64,000 nucleotides of DNA from the NCBI RefSeq assembly GCF_044457565.1, contig NZ_JBITGZ010000031.1:1-64000 (forward strand), read 5' to 3'. Below, piece by piece: positions 8,791 through 18,163 of this stretch. This DNA comes from Kitasatospora sp044457565 (GTDB taxonomy: Bacteria; Actinomycetota; Actinomycetes; Streptomycetales; Streptomycetaceae). A program made the translations under genes and the position numbers. The notes below the pieces were generated by a model. It did not search any database. It saw only the letters and a program-made list of their open reading frames with translations, and was not told the origin of the DNA. Every line of letters begins with the position of its first letter. Position 1 is the first letter of the stretch.

Positions 8791-10539
8791 CTACGGGCTG
8801 AGCAGGACGGCGACGTCCCCGGCCCGTACGGCGGGCCCGTGCGTCTCGGTGACGGGCAGCAGCTGACCGTCCGCGCGGACCAGGAAGAGCAGGTCGTACC
8901 CGACGGGGACGCCGCCGGCGATGTGCTGCGTCACGATCCGGGAGCCGCTCTCGTACCGGCGGGCCAGCTCGGGCCTGGTCAGGCCGGAGCCGAAGAGGGG
9001 CGCTCCCCCGGTGTACGGCGCCACCACGCCCCGTCCGCCGGCGGCCGGCGCGAGCCGGTGGACGGGGCCCTCCACGCGCTCCCGCAGGGTCATCGCGGCG
9101 AGCGCGTTGAAGTCGTCCTCCTCGGTGAGCAGCAGCACACCGGTGATGCCCTCCAGCTCGGCGCCGGCGCCGGTGGCCGAGGCGAGCAGTTCGCCGGGGG
9201 CCAGTGGCAGGCCGGCGTCGGCGATCCGGGTGCGCTGGCGCTCGGCGCCCGCCCACATCAGGACGTCCAGGCCGGCCGCGAACAGTGCCTGCCCGAGGTC
9301 GACCGCCCAGGGGTCGCCGCCGACCAGCAGCGGCCGCGAGCGGGCCGGGCGCAGCACGCCGAGCCGCCTGGCCATCGGGAAGGCGGTCAGGCCGTAGAGC
9401 ATGACGGTGGTGACGATCACCGTGAAGGTGGCCGGGAGGATCTTCTGGGCGCCGCCGACGCCCTCGCTGACCAGTCCGGCCGAGAAGGTGGAGGCGGTGG
9501 AGGCGGCGACGATGCCGCGCGGTGCCATCCAGCCGATGAACCAGCGCTGGCCTCCTCGTACGTCCGTGCCGGCGGTGGCGAGCACGGCGACCAGCGGCCG
9601 GACCACCAGGACGAGGACGGCGGCGAGGCCCAGCGTGGGCAGGACGACGTGTTTCAGGGACTGCGGGGTGACGGTGGCGGAGATGGAGACGAACAGCACG
9701 CCGATGATCAGTGAGACCAGGGTGTCGAAGAAGGGCCGACGGGCGGGGATGTCCAGGCCCGGCAGGTTGGCCAGGGCCATGCCCATCACGATGGCGGCGA
9801 TCAGCCCGGTGTCGTCGCGGGCCGCGTCGCAGCCGGCCGAGACCCCGATGACGGCGGCGAACTGAACGGTGGTGCCGAGCACTTCGCCGAGTTCGAGGTA
9901 GCGCAGCAGTAGCCAGAGCAGGAACGCGCCCACCGCTCCGCCGGCCAGGCCCACCGCCGTACTGACGGCGAACTCCGCGATCCGGGTGGCGATCCCGTTG
10001 CCGTCCCCGGCGACGACGGCGTGGAAGACGAGCGCTCCCAGGATGCCGCCGACCGGGTCGATCAGCGAGCCCTCCCAGACCAGGATGCGCTGGAGCCGCT
10101 CGGTCGGGCGGACGAAGTTGAGCAGCGGGGCGACCACGGTCGGCCCGCTGACGACCAGGATCACCCCGAGCATCACCGCCGCACCCCAGGAGAGTCCGAG
10201 CAGCGGGCCGGCGAGGAGCGCGCCGGCCGCCCAGGTGACCAGCACGCCGATCCAGATCAGGTTGATCACGACCCGGCGGTTGTGGCCCCTCAGCCGCCCC
10301 AGGTCCAGGCCGAGACCGGCGTCGTAGAGGATCACCGCGACCGCGAGTGACACCAGCGGGGAGAAGGCGGGACCGAGCAGCTGTTCGGGGTTGACGTCGT
10401 CCGTGAGCGCGCCCGCGATGAAGCCCGCGGGCAGCAGCAGGAGCAGCGACGGGATCTTCAGCAGGCTCGCGGCCAGTTGCGACGCGACGGCGAGCACGAC
10501 GATCAGTGCGATGCCCACCAGCACCTGGGTGGACGTCAC
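8791..10539 (-). CDS. CPA1-type sodium (or potassium)/proton antiporter with C-terminal regulatory domain
   Basis: A 582-residue protein. About twelve membrane segments fill residues 5-390, including the VILYDAGLGLDLG segment and the WEGSLIDPVGGILGALV motif that hold the ion-binding acidic residues in CPA1 antiporters. A soluble C-domain (about 400-582) begins PLLVGGDPWAVDLGQALFAAG, like a TrkA-N/RCK nucleotide-binding fold, and ends with a TrkA-C-like FLVRADGQLLPVTE. It therefore exchanges cations for protons and is probably gated by a ligand. It lies 43 bases downstream of cydB on the same strand and is likely the last gene of the SDR-cydA-cydB operon. Confidence 0.88.
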   Translation of the reverse strand: MTSTQVLVGIALIVVLAVASQLAASLLKIPSLLLLLPAGFIAGALTDDVNPEQLLGPAFSPLVSLAVAVILYDAGLGLDLGRLRGHNRRVVINLIWIGVLVTWAAGALLAGPLLGLSWGAAVMLGVILVVSGPTVVAPLLNFVRPTERLQRILVWEGSLIDPVGGILGALVFHAVVAGDGNGIATRIAEFAVSTAVGLAGGAVGAFLLWLLLRYLELGEVLGTTVQFAAVIGVSAGCDAARDDTGLIAAIVMGMALANLPGLDIPARRPFFDTLVSLIIGVLFVSISATVTPQSLKHVVLPTLGLAAVLVLVVRPLVAVLATAGTDVRGGQRWFIGWMAPRGIVAASTASTFSAGLVSEGVGGAQKILPATFTVIVTTVMLYGLTAFPMARRLGVLRPARSRPLLVGGDPWAVDLGQALFAAGLDVLMWAGAERQRTRIADAGLPLAPGELLASATGAGAELEGITGVLLLTEEDDFNALAAMTLRERVEGPVHRLAPAAGGRGVVAPYTGGAPLFGSGLTRPELARRYESGSRIVTQHIAGGVPVGYDLLFLVRADGQLLPVTETHGPAVRAGDVAVLLSP

Positions 10540-10582
10540 CGCTCCACCCCCGTGCCCTCGGCCTGGGCCGCCGGGGAGGAGG

Positions 10583-11623
10583 TCACCGGCCCTCGCCGCG
10601 CGCGTCGGGGGAGACGTCCTCGTCCGTCAGCGGCTCCAGCACGCCGTGCGTGTCGAGGCGGTAGAGCACCACCAGGGCGGGCGCGATCACTACCAGGGCG
10701 ATGAGGCTGACGAACATCAGCCACTGCAGCGGGGCCGTCGCGCCGGCCGCCTCCTGGACGGTGAGGGAGGTCGGTACCAGGTACGGCCGCTGGGCGAGCC
10801 CCCAGGCGGCGATCACCAGCGCCACGCAGGCGACCGAGGTGTAGCGCGCCCACCCGGGCGTCGGCCTGGTGACCAGCCAGGCGGTGGCCAGCATGGCGGC
10901 CGTGGCGATCAGCACCAGCAGGAGCCCGATGCCGTGGGTGAGGCCGTGGTAGACGTAGGAGGTGTGCCGGTGGGTCAGGGCGAGGCCGGTCAGCGCGAGG
11001 GCCACCAGGGCCACGATGCTGGCCCAGGTCCGCAACAGGAAGTAGCCGACCAGGTCGTGGGCCTCGAAGCGGTGGGCGTCCGCGGTGAGGAAGACCGCGC
11101 CGAGGAAGGCCGTGGCGGCGACGGTGAGCAGGCCGGCCATGACCGAGGTGGTGTTGGCCCAGGCGTCCGCGGAGGCGGTGGTGCCGGGGGCGACCCGGCC
11201 GGAGGCCACGCCGCCCACGGCCGCCCCCAGGAAGAACGGTGTGAGCAGCGAGGAGACGGCGAACACGGCGCCGTAGACCCGGCGTTCGGCCAGCCTCCGG
11301 GTGGGCTTGCGCAGCGCGAAGCCGGCTCCGCGCAGCAGCATGCCCACGGCGGCGAGCGCCAGCGGCAGCCACATCGCGCTGAAGACCGTCTGGAAGAAGA
11401 CGGGGAACCCCGTCCACATGAGGATCAGGACGAAGATCAGCCAGACGTTGTTGACCTCCCAGACGGGCGCCATCGCGTGGTCGATCAGCCAGCGCGGGCG
11501 CCGGCCGCGCTCCGCGCCGCCGGCCAGCAGGTCCCAGAAGCCGGCGCCGTAGTCGACGCCCCCGCCGCAGGCGTACGCGGCGATGGCGGTCAGCAGGATC
11601 CAGGCGACGATCTCCGCGGTCAC
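10583..11623 (-). CDS. cydB: Cytochrome bd-type quinol oxidase subunit II
   Basis: A 346-residue membrane protein with about eight helices, starting TAEIVAWILLTAIAAYACG after a GTG codon. The WEVNNVWLIF motif is characteristic of CydB. It pairs with CydA to reduce oxygen with quinol, giving respiration at low oxygen. The GTG start overlaps the cydA stop in GTGA, so translation is probably coupled. CydDC assembly transporter genes are not adjacent. Confidence 0.92.
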   Translation of the reverse strand: MTAEIVAWILLTAIAAYACGGGVDYGAGFWDLLAGGAERGRRPRWLIDHAMAPVWEVNNVWLIFVLILMWTGFPVFFQTVFSAMWLPLALAAVGMLLRGAGFALRKPTRRLAERRVYGAVFAVSSLLTPFFLGAAVGGVASGRVAPGTTASADAWANTTSVMAGLLTVAATAFLGAVFLTADAHRFEAHDLVGYFLLRTWASIVALVALALTGLALTHRHTSYVYHGLTHGIGLLLVLIATAAMLATAWLVTRPTPGWARYTSVACVALVIAAWGLAQRPYLVPTSLTVQEAAGATAPLQWLMFVSLIALVVIAPALVVLYRLDTHGVLEPLTDEDVSPDARGEGR

Positions 11624-13143
11624 TGCCCGCTCCCGGGTGCCGGCCGCTCGCCCGGCGCCGCCGGGGGCGGACCGTGGCCGAGGTCGGCGGTGGCGTGCTC
11701 GCGGCGCGGCCCGTAGGGCGTGTCCGTCTCCGGGTCGTCGTGCGGGCGGCCGGGGTGGGCGCCGGCGAGGCGCCAGCGGCTGCGCATCTTCAGCAGGACG
11801 GCCAGGAACGCGCCGAACAGCAGCACGTAGACCACCACCACGACGGCGAACATCGTCCACAGCGAGGCGGCGCCGGTGGGCGTCACCGCCTCGGACACCC
11901 GCATGTTCTGGTAGACGATCCAGGGCTGGCGGCCGACCTCGGTGGTGATCCAGCCGCACTCCACGGTGACGACGCTGGCGACACCGGCGACGGCGGCGCA
12001 CCGGAAGAACCAGCGGGACTTCGGCAGGTCCCGTCGCCGCCACCAGCACCAGGCGTACCAGAGCGCGAGCAGGATCAGGACGCTGCCGACGGTCGCCATG
12101 ATGTCGAAGGCCCAGTGCACGATGGTCGCCTGGGTGGCGGTGGGGCGGTCGTCGGCGGCCACCGAGGCCAGACCCGTCACCTGGGTGTCGGGGCTGAATC
12201 CGGCCAGGATGGAGTCGAGTTGGGGGATCTTGATGCCGCCCTTGACGGTGCCGTCCTCCTGAAGCCGGCCGAACAGGTACTCGGGCACATGGGTGCCGGT
12301 GTTCCAGACCAGCTCGGCGGCGGCGAACTTGATCGGCTGCTTGTGGAAGATCTGCCGCGCGATGTTGTCGCCGAGGAAGAACTGCACGGGGGTGAGGATC
12401 GCCGCGACGGTGAACGGCACGGTGAAGCCGAGCCGGTGGTAGCGGTCCTGCCTGCCGCGCAGCCAGCCGACGGCGTAGACCCCGGCCACCACGTAGCCCG
12501 CCGTCAGGAACATCGCGACGGCGAAGTGCCAGTACTCCGGGCCGAACATCGGGGTGAAGATCGCCTGCTGGACGGTGACGTTCACCGGGTTCCCGCTCGC
12601 GTCGAGGGTGAATCCGCGCGGGGTGTTCATCCACGAGTTCGCGGCGATGATGCCGAAGGCGCCCAGCAGCGCCGCCAGCGGCAGCGGCACACCCAGCCAG
12701 AAGTGGGTCCACGGCTTCAGCCTGCGCCAGCCGTAGAGGTAGAGCGCGATGAGGATCGCCTCCAGGAAGAACGCCCAGGCCTCCACCCCGAAGCCGAGCC
12801 CGAAGACGTCCCCCCAGCGGCCCATCATGGCGGGCCAGAGCAGCCCGAACTCGAAGGACAGCACCGTGCCGGTGACGATCCCGATCGCGAACTGGACGGC
12901 CATCACCGCCGACCAGCGCCGGGCCAGCAGCAGGGCGACGGGATCGCCCCGGCGCAGCCCGCGGTAGTGCATCAGGAGCGTGATGAAGGGCAGGGCGACG
13001 CCCAGCGGGACCAGGGTGATGTGCGAGGCGAGGGTGAACGCCATGAGTTCACGCGCCGGCAGCAGCTGGGCGGGGGTGCTCGCCAGCAGGTCGGCCGCGC
13101 GGTGCACGGCGGTGGTCGCAACGGTGGTCGCAGCGGTGTTCAC
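11620..13143 (-). CDS. cydA: Cytochrome bd-type quinol oxidase subunit I
   Basis: A 507-residue membrane protein with the CydA hallmarks: SHITLVPLGV (heme-ligand His region) near residue 41, SFEFGLLWPAMMGRWGDVFG, AFFLEAILIALYLYG, NSWMNTPRGF, and the haem-associated ECGWITTEVGRQPW. The quinol loop is short, as in the cyanide-insensitive or 'short Q-loop' branch. The product uses quinol to reduce oxygen in the cytoplasmic membrane. The last 60 residues are a polar Pro/Gly-rich cytoplasmic tail. GTG start at 13143 with GGAG nine bases upstream. It begins only 15 bases after the SDR gene, so the two are probably one transcript. Confidence 0.92.
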   Translation of the reverse strand: MNTAATTVATTAVHRAADLLASTPAQLLPARELMAFTLASHITLVPLGVALPFITLLMHYRGLRRGDPVALLLARRWSAVMAVQFAIGIVTGTVLSFEFGLLWPAMMGRWGDVFGLGFGVEAWAFFLEAILIALYLYGWRRLKPWTHFWLGVPLPLAALLGAFGIIAANSWMNTPRGFTLDASGNPVNVTVQQAIFTPMFGPEYWHFAVAMFLTAGYVVAGVYAVGWLRGRQDRYHRLGFTVPFTVAAILTPVQFFLGDNIARQIFHKQPIKFAAAELVWNTGTHVPEYLFGRLQEDGTVKGGIKIPQLDSILAGFSPDTQVTGLASVAADDRPTATQATIVHWAFDIMATVGSVLILLALWYAWCWWRRRDLPKSRWFFRCAAVAGVASVVTVECGWITTEVGRQPWIVYQNMRVSEAVTPTGAASLWTMFAVVVVVYVLLFGAFLAVLLKMRSRWRLAGAHPGRPHDDPETDTPYGPRREHATADLGHGPPPAAPGERPAPGSGQ

Positions 13144-13158
13144 GGCCGCGGTTCTCCG

Positions 13159-13998
13159 TCAGCCGCCGGTCGCGAAGCCGGGGAAGAGCGTCATGCCGCC
13201 GTCGACGTACAGCGTGGTGCCCACGACGTAGTCCATCAGGTCGGACGCGAGGACGGTGACCGCGTCGGCGATGTCCTTCGGGTCGCCCACCCTGCGGTAG
13301 GGGATCAGTTTGAGCAGCTCGGCCTCGGCCTCGGCGGTCTCCCAGGCGCTGCGGTTGATGGGGGTGCGGATGGCCCCCGGCGCGACGGCGTTCACCCGGA
13401 TCCCCTGCGGGCCGAGCTCCTGGGCCAGGGTCTGCATCATCATCAGGACCCCGCCCTTGGAGGCCGCGTAGTTCACATGACCCGCCCACGGGATGATCTG
13501 GTGGACCGAACTCATGCACACGATCTTCCCCGCCGCCCGGGACACCTCGGGGACGACGCCCCGGCGCAGGAACTCCTTCGCCGCCTCCCGGGCACAGAGG
13601 AACTGGCCGGTGAGGTTGACGTCCAGCACCTTGCGCCACTGGTCGAGCGTCATCTCCACGCTCGCCGCGTCCCGCTGGAGGCCCGCGTTGGCCACCAGGA
13701 TGTCGATCGTCCCGAACTGCTCGACCATGTGGGCGAACATCCCGACGACCTGGTCCTCCTGGGACACGTCGGCCTCGTGCGCGTAGGCCCGGACGCCGAA
13801 GCCCTCGATCTCCTTGACGACCGCCTCCGCGTCCTCGCGGCCGAAGACGTAGTTGACGACGACGTCCGCCCCCGCCTGCCCCAGCCTGATCGCGGTGGCC
13901 TTGCCGATGCCGGAGTTCGCCCCGGTCACCAGGGCCTTCTGGCCCCGGAGAATCCGGAGCGAGTCCGTCTGTCCGCCGCTGTCCACGCCTGAGGTCAT
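13159..13998 (-). CDS. SDR-family oxidoreductase (glucose 1-dehydrogenase-like)
   Basis: A 279-residue short-chain dehydrogenase. The cofactor motif TGANSGIGKA is near residue 27, NAG appears in LVANAGLQ, and the catalytic Ser-Tyr-Lys set is MSSVHQI / YAASKGG. The closing DVTVLASDLMDYVVG-like and DGGMTL segments match the glucose 1-dehydrogenase branch of classical SDRs. The substrate is unknown. Start chosen at the ATG at 13998, preceded by GGGAGA. It heads the leftward operon with cydA, cydB and the antiporter, hinting at supply of reducing power to the respiratory chain, which is inference. Confidence 0.88.
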   Translation of the reverse strand: MTSGVDSGGQTDSLRILRGQKALVTGANSGIGKATAIRLGQAGADVVVNYVFGREDAEAVVKEIEGFGVRAYAHEADVSQEDQVVGMFAHMVEQFGTIDILVANAGLQRDAASVEMTLDQWRKVLDVNLTGQFLCAREAAKEFLRRGVVPEVSRAAGKIVCMSSVHQIIPWAGHVNYAASKGGVLMMMQTLAQELGPQGIRVNAVAPGAIRTPINRSAWETAEAEAELLKLIPYRRVGDPKDIADAVTVLASDLMDYVVGTTLYVDGGMTLFPGFATGG

Positions 13999-14103
13999 CT
14001 GCCGTCTCCCATCGTTGGCACGCCACACGTCCCCGTGACACAACCACCCTGCGCGGCGGCCGGGGCCCGGGGCTCGCCGGCCTCCCCCATCGGGGTGAGG
14101 CAA

Positions 14104-14121
14104 TTGCGCCCGACGGCGCAA
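14104..14121 (-). terminator. Hairpin after the 2-hydroxyacid dehydrogenase gene
   Basis: TTGCGCC (14104-14110) and GGCGCAA (14115-14121) form a perfect seven-pair stem with a four-base loop, 16 bases past the stop codon on the minus strand. It would separate this gene from the SDR-cydAB transcript. Confidence 0.5.
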
Positions 14122-14136
14122 GCCGGGCGGGGAGCC

Positions 14137-15096
14137 TCAGCCGCCGGGCCCGGCCACGATGTTCGCCGGTGGTTCGCCCGCGAGGAAGCGCAGCAGTTGG
14201 CCGCGCAGGAGGCGGTGGACCCGCGGCAGGTATGCGGAGCTGGCGCCGCCCACATGAGGCGTGATCAGGGTGTTGGGGGCGCGCCACAGGGGGTGTCCGG
14301 CGGGCAGCGGCTCCGGGTCGGTGACGTCCAGGGCGGCGGCCAGCCGCCCGCGCTCCAGCTCCGCCAGCAGCGCGCCGGTGTCGACGATCGGGCCCCGCGC
14401 CACGTTGACCAGCAGCCCGCCGTCCCTGATCGCGGCGAGGAAGCGCGCGTCGACCAGGCCCCGGGTCTGCTCGGTGAGCGGAAGGGTGAGCACCACGACG
14501 TCGGCGCCGGGCAGCAGGTCCGCCAGCCGCGCGAAGTCGTGCACCGGCCCGCGCGGCGCCGTCCGGGCCCGCCGGGCCACCCGCAGGACCTCGCACTCGA
14601 AGGGCAGCAGCCGGTCCTCGACGGCCGAGCCGATCGAGCCGTACCCGAGGATCAGCACGGTGCGGTCGGCGAGCGAGGGGCGGCTCCCGGCGCCCCATGC
14701 CCCGGCGTCCTGCGCCCGGACGAACCCGGGGACGCCGCGCAGGGAGGAGAGGATCAGCGTGAGGGCGAGCTCGGCCGTACCGGTGTCGTGCACGCCCCGG
14801 GCGTTGCACAGCACCACCCCGGGCGGCAGGACGGGCAGCACGTCCTCGACACCCGCCGACAGGCTCTGCAGGTACCGCAGCCGGGGCATCCGGGCGAGCA
14901 GCGGGAAGCCGACGGCGGCGTTCGCGTACGGCAGGACGAACAGCTCGACCTCGTCCAGCACCCGCTGGGGCGGCGGCGGGCCGTCGCCGCGCCAGACCAC
15001 CGCGGGCAGCTCGGGCAGGCCACCGATCTGCGCGGGCGCGATGGGAAGCAGGATCGTGGCCGGGCGGTCGCCGGCGGGAGCGTCCTCGGTGCTCAT
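14137..15096 (-). CDS. D-isomer-specific 2-hydroxyacid dehydrogenase
   Basis: A 319-residue NAD(P)-dependent dehydrogenase. The cofactor motif GYGSIGSA is near residue 150; the catalytic Arg is in LLVNVARGPIVDT, the Glu in VTDPEPLPAGHPLW and the His in NTLITPHVGG. These enzymes interconvert 2-keto acids and D-2-hydroxy acids, as in glyoxylate or phosphoglycerate metabolism. It is divergent from the gluconokinase gene about 240 bases away, and that gap shows nothing I can name. Confidence 0.9.
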   Translation of the reverse strand: MSTEDAPAGDRPATILLPIAPAQIGGLPELPAVVWRGDGPPPPQRVLDEVELFVLPYANAAVGFPLLARMPRLRYLQSLSAGVEDVLPVLPPGVVLCNARGVHDTGTAELALTLILSSLRGVPGFVRAQDAGAWGAGSRPSLADRTVLILGYGSIGSAVEDRLLPFECEVLRVARRARTAPRGPVHDFARLADLLPGADVVVLTLPLTEQTRGLVDARFLAAIRDGGLLVNVARGPIVDTGALLAELERGRLAAALDVTDPEPLPAGHPLWRAPNTLITPHVGGASSAYLPRVHRLLRGQLLRFLAGEPPANIVAGPGG

Positions 15097-15338
15097 GGGG
15101 GGATCTCAGCAGTGATCCGCGGCTGCGGCATCCCGGCGGGCCGGGATGCCGCGCCCGGCGCCATTCGGGTGGGACCTGGCGGCCGCCGGTGTCGCGGCCG
15201 CCGCCCCGGCGGCGGGCGGCGCAGGATGCGCGGGAGGACCAGGGCGGCTGCGCGGACCCGCGGCCCGTCCCGGAGGACGGCGCAGGACTCGGAGGCCGCG
15301 GCGGGGCGGACGCCCGGCCCGGCGGGAGCGGAGGTGCG

Positions 15339-15878
15339 GTGGCGAGTACCGGCCAGGCACCCGTGATCGTGGTGGTCATGGGCGTATCCGCCTCGGGCAA
15401 GTCCACCATCGGGCGGCAGCTCGCCGAGCGGCTGGGCGTGCCCTTCGTGGAAGGGGACGACTTCCACCCGGCCTCGAACATCGCCCGGATGAAGGCCGGG
15501 CACCCGCTCGACGACGCGGCCCGGGAGCCCTGGCTGCGCGGCCTGGCCGACTGGATCCGGCACTCGACCCGGGCCGGCCAGGGCGCGGTCCTCAGCTGCT
15601 CCGCGCTCAAGCACGAGTACCGCGACCTGCTCCGGGCGGCCGGACCGGGGGTCTGCTTCCTTTACCTGGCACTGGACCGGGAGACCGCCCGGGAGCGGAT
15701 CTCGCACCGCCCGGGGCACTTCATGCCGGCCCGGCTGCTGGACTCCCAGTACGACACCCTGGAGCCGCTGCGGGCGGAGGAGCCCGGGGTGACCATCGAC
15801 GCGAGCGCCGGCCCCGGCCGGGTCCTGGAGCTGGCGCGGGCCGCCGTCGCCCGGTGCCGGCAGGGCCCGCGGGGCTGA
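15339..15878 (+). CDS. gntK: Gluconokinase
   Basis: A 179-residue P-loop kinase. The Walker A motif GVSASGKSTIG lies about residues 14-24, followed by EGDDFHPASNIARM and CSALKHEYRDLLR, both characteristic of GntK. It phosphorylates D-gluconate to 6-phosphogluconate for the pentose-phosphate pathway. The start is the GTG at 15339, downstream of GGAGCGGAGGT; the frame is open 50 codons further upstream, but that part looks non-coding. Confidence 0.92.
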   Translation: MASTGQAPVIVVVMGVSASGKSTIGRQLAERLGVPFVEGDDFHPASNIARMKAGHPLDDAAREPWLRGLADWIRHSTRAGQGAVLSCSALKHEYRDLLRAAGPGVCFLYLALDRETARERISHRPGHFMPARLLDSQYDTLEPLRAEEPGVTIDASAGPGRVLELARAAVARCRQGPRG

Positions 15879-16030
15879 TCCCGGCAGGCCGCGGGCGCCG
15901 GGCGCCCGCCGGCCCCGGCAGCCGAGATGCGGCGCGATCCGGCCACTGCTGCAATTGGCTGAGGGGGCCGTCGCACGCCTCGCCCTGGACGGTCCGCCTC
16001 CGCAGTAGCCCGACCAGCCGAGGAGCCGTC

Positions 16031-16474
16031 GTGAGCGAGGATGTCAACGAGATGGGACCGATCGACTACATCGTGGTCGAGTTCCCGGGGAACCGGATGA
16101 CCGGCGAAGCGATGCCCCTGCTGGTCGACCTGGTCGACCGGGGCATCGTGCGGATCCTCGACCTGATCTTCGTCAGGAAGGAGGAGGACGGCTCGGTCAC
16201 CGGCCTGCAGATCGCCGACCTCACCGGGGACGGCCAGCTCGACCTCGCCGTCTTCGAGGGCGCCTCCTCGGGCCTGCTCGGCCAGGACGACATCGACGAG
16301 GTCAGCGCGGTCCTCGAACCCGGCAGTTCGGCCGGCATCCTGGTGTACGAGAACACCTGGGCGGCGCCGTTCGCGACCGCGCTGCGGCGCAGCGGCGGCC
16401 AGCTCGTCGCCGGCGGGCGGATCCCGGTCCAAGCGCTCCTGGCCTCGCTGGAGGCCGCCGAGGCCGCTTCCTGA
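16031..16474 (+). CDS. DUF6325-like protein
   Basis: A 147-residue acidic protein beginning MGPIDYIVVEFPGNRMTG after a short lead. It has a repeated alpha/beta pattern (RILDLIFVRKEEDGSV, then SAGILVYENTWAAPFATAL) as in DUF6325 proteins of actinobacteria. Function unknown; it is usually found beside a SHOCT protein, as here. GTG start at 16031 with GAGGAG just upstream; ATG at 16052 is an alternative. The SHOCT gene follows 71 bases later. Confidence 0.8.
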   Translation: MSEDVNEMGPIDYIVVEFPGNRMTGEAMPLLVDLVDRGIVRILDLIFVRKEEDGSVTGLQIADLTGDGQLDLAVFEGASSGLLGQDDIDEVSAVLEPGSSAGILVYENTWAAPFATALRRSGGQLVAGGRIPVQALLASLEAAEAAS

Positions 16475-16545
16475 CGCTCCGCGTCCGGGCTCCGGCGAAA
16501 CGGAGCACAGCGGAGTGAGTTCAGCACAGACCAAGGAGGAACACC

Positions 16546-16842
16546 ATGCCAGGCCTTCTTCGCGGTGTCGCCCGGACGGCGGTGATCGCCGGTACCGCGA
16601 CCACGGTGTCCAACCGGGTCTCGCGCCGCCAGGCCGGCCGCTGGGCCCAGCAGGACGCCCAGCAGGCGGCCGCGGCCCAGCCCGCGCCCACGCAGTACAC
16701 CGAACCCGCGCCCGCCGCGGCTCCGGCCGACGACATGAGCAGCAAGCTCGCCCAGCTCAAGGATCTCGGCGAGCTGAAGGCGCAGGGCGTGCTCAGCGAG
16801 GCGGAGTTCGAGGCCCAGAAGGCCCGGATCCTCGGCTCCTGA
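16546..16842 (+). CDS. SHOCT-domain protein
   Basis: A 98-residue protein. The N-terminus has a weakly hydrophobic stretch, then an Ala/Gln/Pro linker, and the last 30 residues are a SHOCT helix pair (LAQLKDLGELKAQGVLSEAE). SHOCT segments are thought to mediate oligomerisation or attachment of larger assemblies. AGGAGGAACACC precedes the start. It is paired with the DUF6325-like gene. Confidence 0.85.
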   Translation: MPGLLRGVARTAVIAGTATTVSNRVSRRQAGRWAQQDAQQAAAAQPAPTQYTEPAPAAAPADDMSSKLAQLKDLGELKAQGVLSEAEFEAQKARILGS

Positions 16843-16869
16843 CTCGCAAGCGCCACGCTGTGCCCACCG

Positions 16870-16898
16870 GGCACGGCCGTGCCGTGTACTGCCGTGCC
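16870..16898. terminator. Hairpin between convergent genes
   Basis: GGCACGGC (16870-16877) and GCCGTGCC (16891-16898) form a perfect eight-pair stem with a 13-base loop, 28 bases after the SHOCT stop. Symmetry means it could serve both this gene and the convergent one ending at 17016. Confidence 0.4.
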
Positions 16899-17015
16899 GC
16901 CACCCGGTACGGGCGGTCACCCACGACCACCGCCGTGCGCCCACCGGCTCGTCTCGGCCTCGCCGGCCGTGGGTTCCGCCGCCGGGCGGGCCGGATCGCC
17001 TCCGACCTGTCGGTG

Positions 17016-17885
17016 TCAGTCCTGCGGGTACTCGCCGACCGGCAGCGGCACGCCCAGCACCTCGACGATCCGCCGGCCGATCGGCGCGGCGAGCTCGTGC
17101 AGCCGGCGGGTGCGCTCCGGGCCGAGCGCCTGCCAGGGCGCGGCGGCGAGGCGGTCGGTGGCGTCCTCGACGCCGTCCCGGACGCTGCGGCCCTGCTCGG
17201 TCAGCGTTCCGTCGGCGGCCAGCAGGCCGCGCCCGGCCAGGCGGCGCTCGGCGGCCTCCCAGTCGGCGTCGCTCCACTCGCGGCGCGCCTGGATGCTGGC
17301 CCGCCGCTCCCCGCCGGCGGCGGTGATGGTCACCAGCGCCTCGACCGGGTCGAGCCCGGCGGCGAGCAGTGCCGCGTGGTGGCCGTCGCCCCGGTACTCG
17401 CGCAGCGTGGTGGCGGCCTGCCAGAGCGCGAGGTGAGGCTCGGCGGGCAGCGGCAGCGCGGCGTTCGCCGCCCCGAGCGGCCGCCCGTGGCCGGGGCACG
17501 CCGCGGCGGCCTCGACGGCCAGCCCGGCCGCCTCCGCCAGCTCCGGCGAGGCGAGCACCTGCTCGCCGAGCAGCGCCCGCAGCGCGACGTCGGCCGCCTC
17601 CAGCCGCGCGGCCAGCACCGCCTCCGGCGTGGTCGCCGCCCAGATCGGCGGGATCTCCCTGGCCGCCATCCGCGGGTGGAAGTGGTAGAAGATCGCATCC
17701 ACGACGGCCGGCGCCGCCGCGCCGAGGGGTGCGACGCGGCCGGCGTAGTACGGGGCCCACGGGCTGCTCAGGCCCAGCTCACGGAAGACCGCCGTGGCCT
17801 GCGGCGCCACGATGATCACGGCGTGGTACGGCTCCAGCGCGTCACGCAGGGCTCGGGCGCGGCGCAGCTCAAGGGGGCGGTGCAC
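17016..17885 (-). CDS. SCO6745-family protein (helix-rich, unknown function)
   Basis: A 289-residue Ala-rich helical protein that starts with RALRDALEPYHAVIIVAPQA and contains DAIFYHFHPRMAAREIP, both recurring in the SCO6745 family of streptomycetes. The C-terminal half (about 190-250) has ARREWSDADWEAAERRL and GLLAADGTLTEQG, which resembles a winged helix, so DNA or protein binding is possible. The role is not established. GTG start at 17885 with GGAG nine bases upstream; the longer open frame upstream looks non-coding. Confidence 0.75.
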   Translation of the reverse strand: MHRPLELRRARALRDALEPYHAVIIVAPQATAVFRELGLSSPWAPYYAGRVAPLGAAAPAVVDAIFYHFHPRMAAREIPPIWAATTPEAVLAARLEAADVALRALLGEQVLASPELAEAAGLAVEAAAACPGHGRPLGAANAALPLPAEPHLALWQAATTLREYRGDGHHAALLAAGLDPVEALVTITAAGGERRASIQARREWSDADWEAAERRLAGRGLLAADGTLTEQGRSVRDGVEDATDRLAAAPWQALGPERTRRLHELAAPIGRRIVEVLGVPLPVGEYPQD

Positions 17886-18163
17886 GGCAGTCTCCAATAG
17901 TTGAGGACATGAACTGTTCACTCGACTATGCCATTGCCTTGCCCGCGGCCCGCACCGAGGTCCGCTCCCGGCGGTCGTCGGCTCGGCGTCCATCCGTCCG
18001 GTTGTCGTAGCGCGACCTGCCCCCGGCGGATCGCGAGAACTCCGGTGCACCCGTTCCGGGCGCGTTCCATGCGCCGCGGGCGCGGCGTACGGCCGTGCGC
18101 CTGGCTCTCGCCTGCCCAGGCCTGGATCATCGCAGCAGGGACGGCGAGCGAGAGGGGACCACC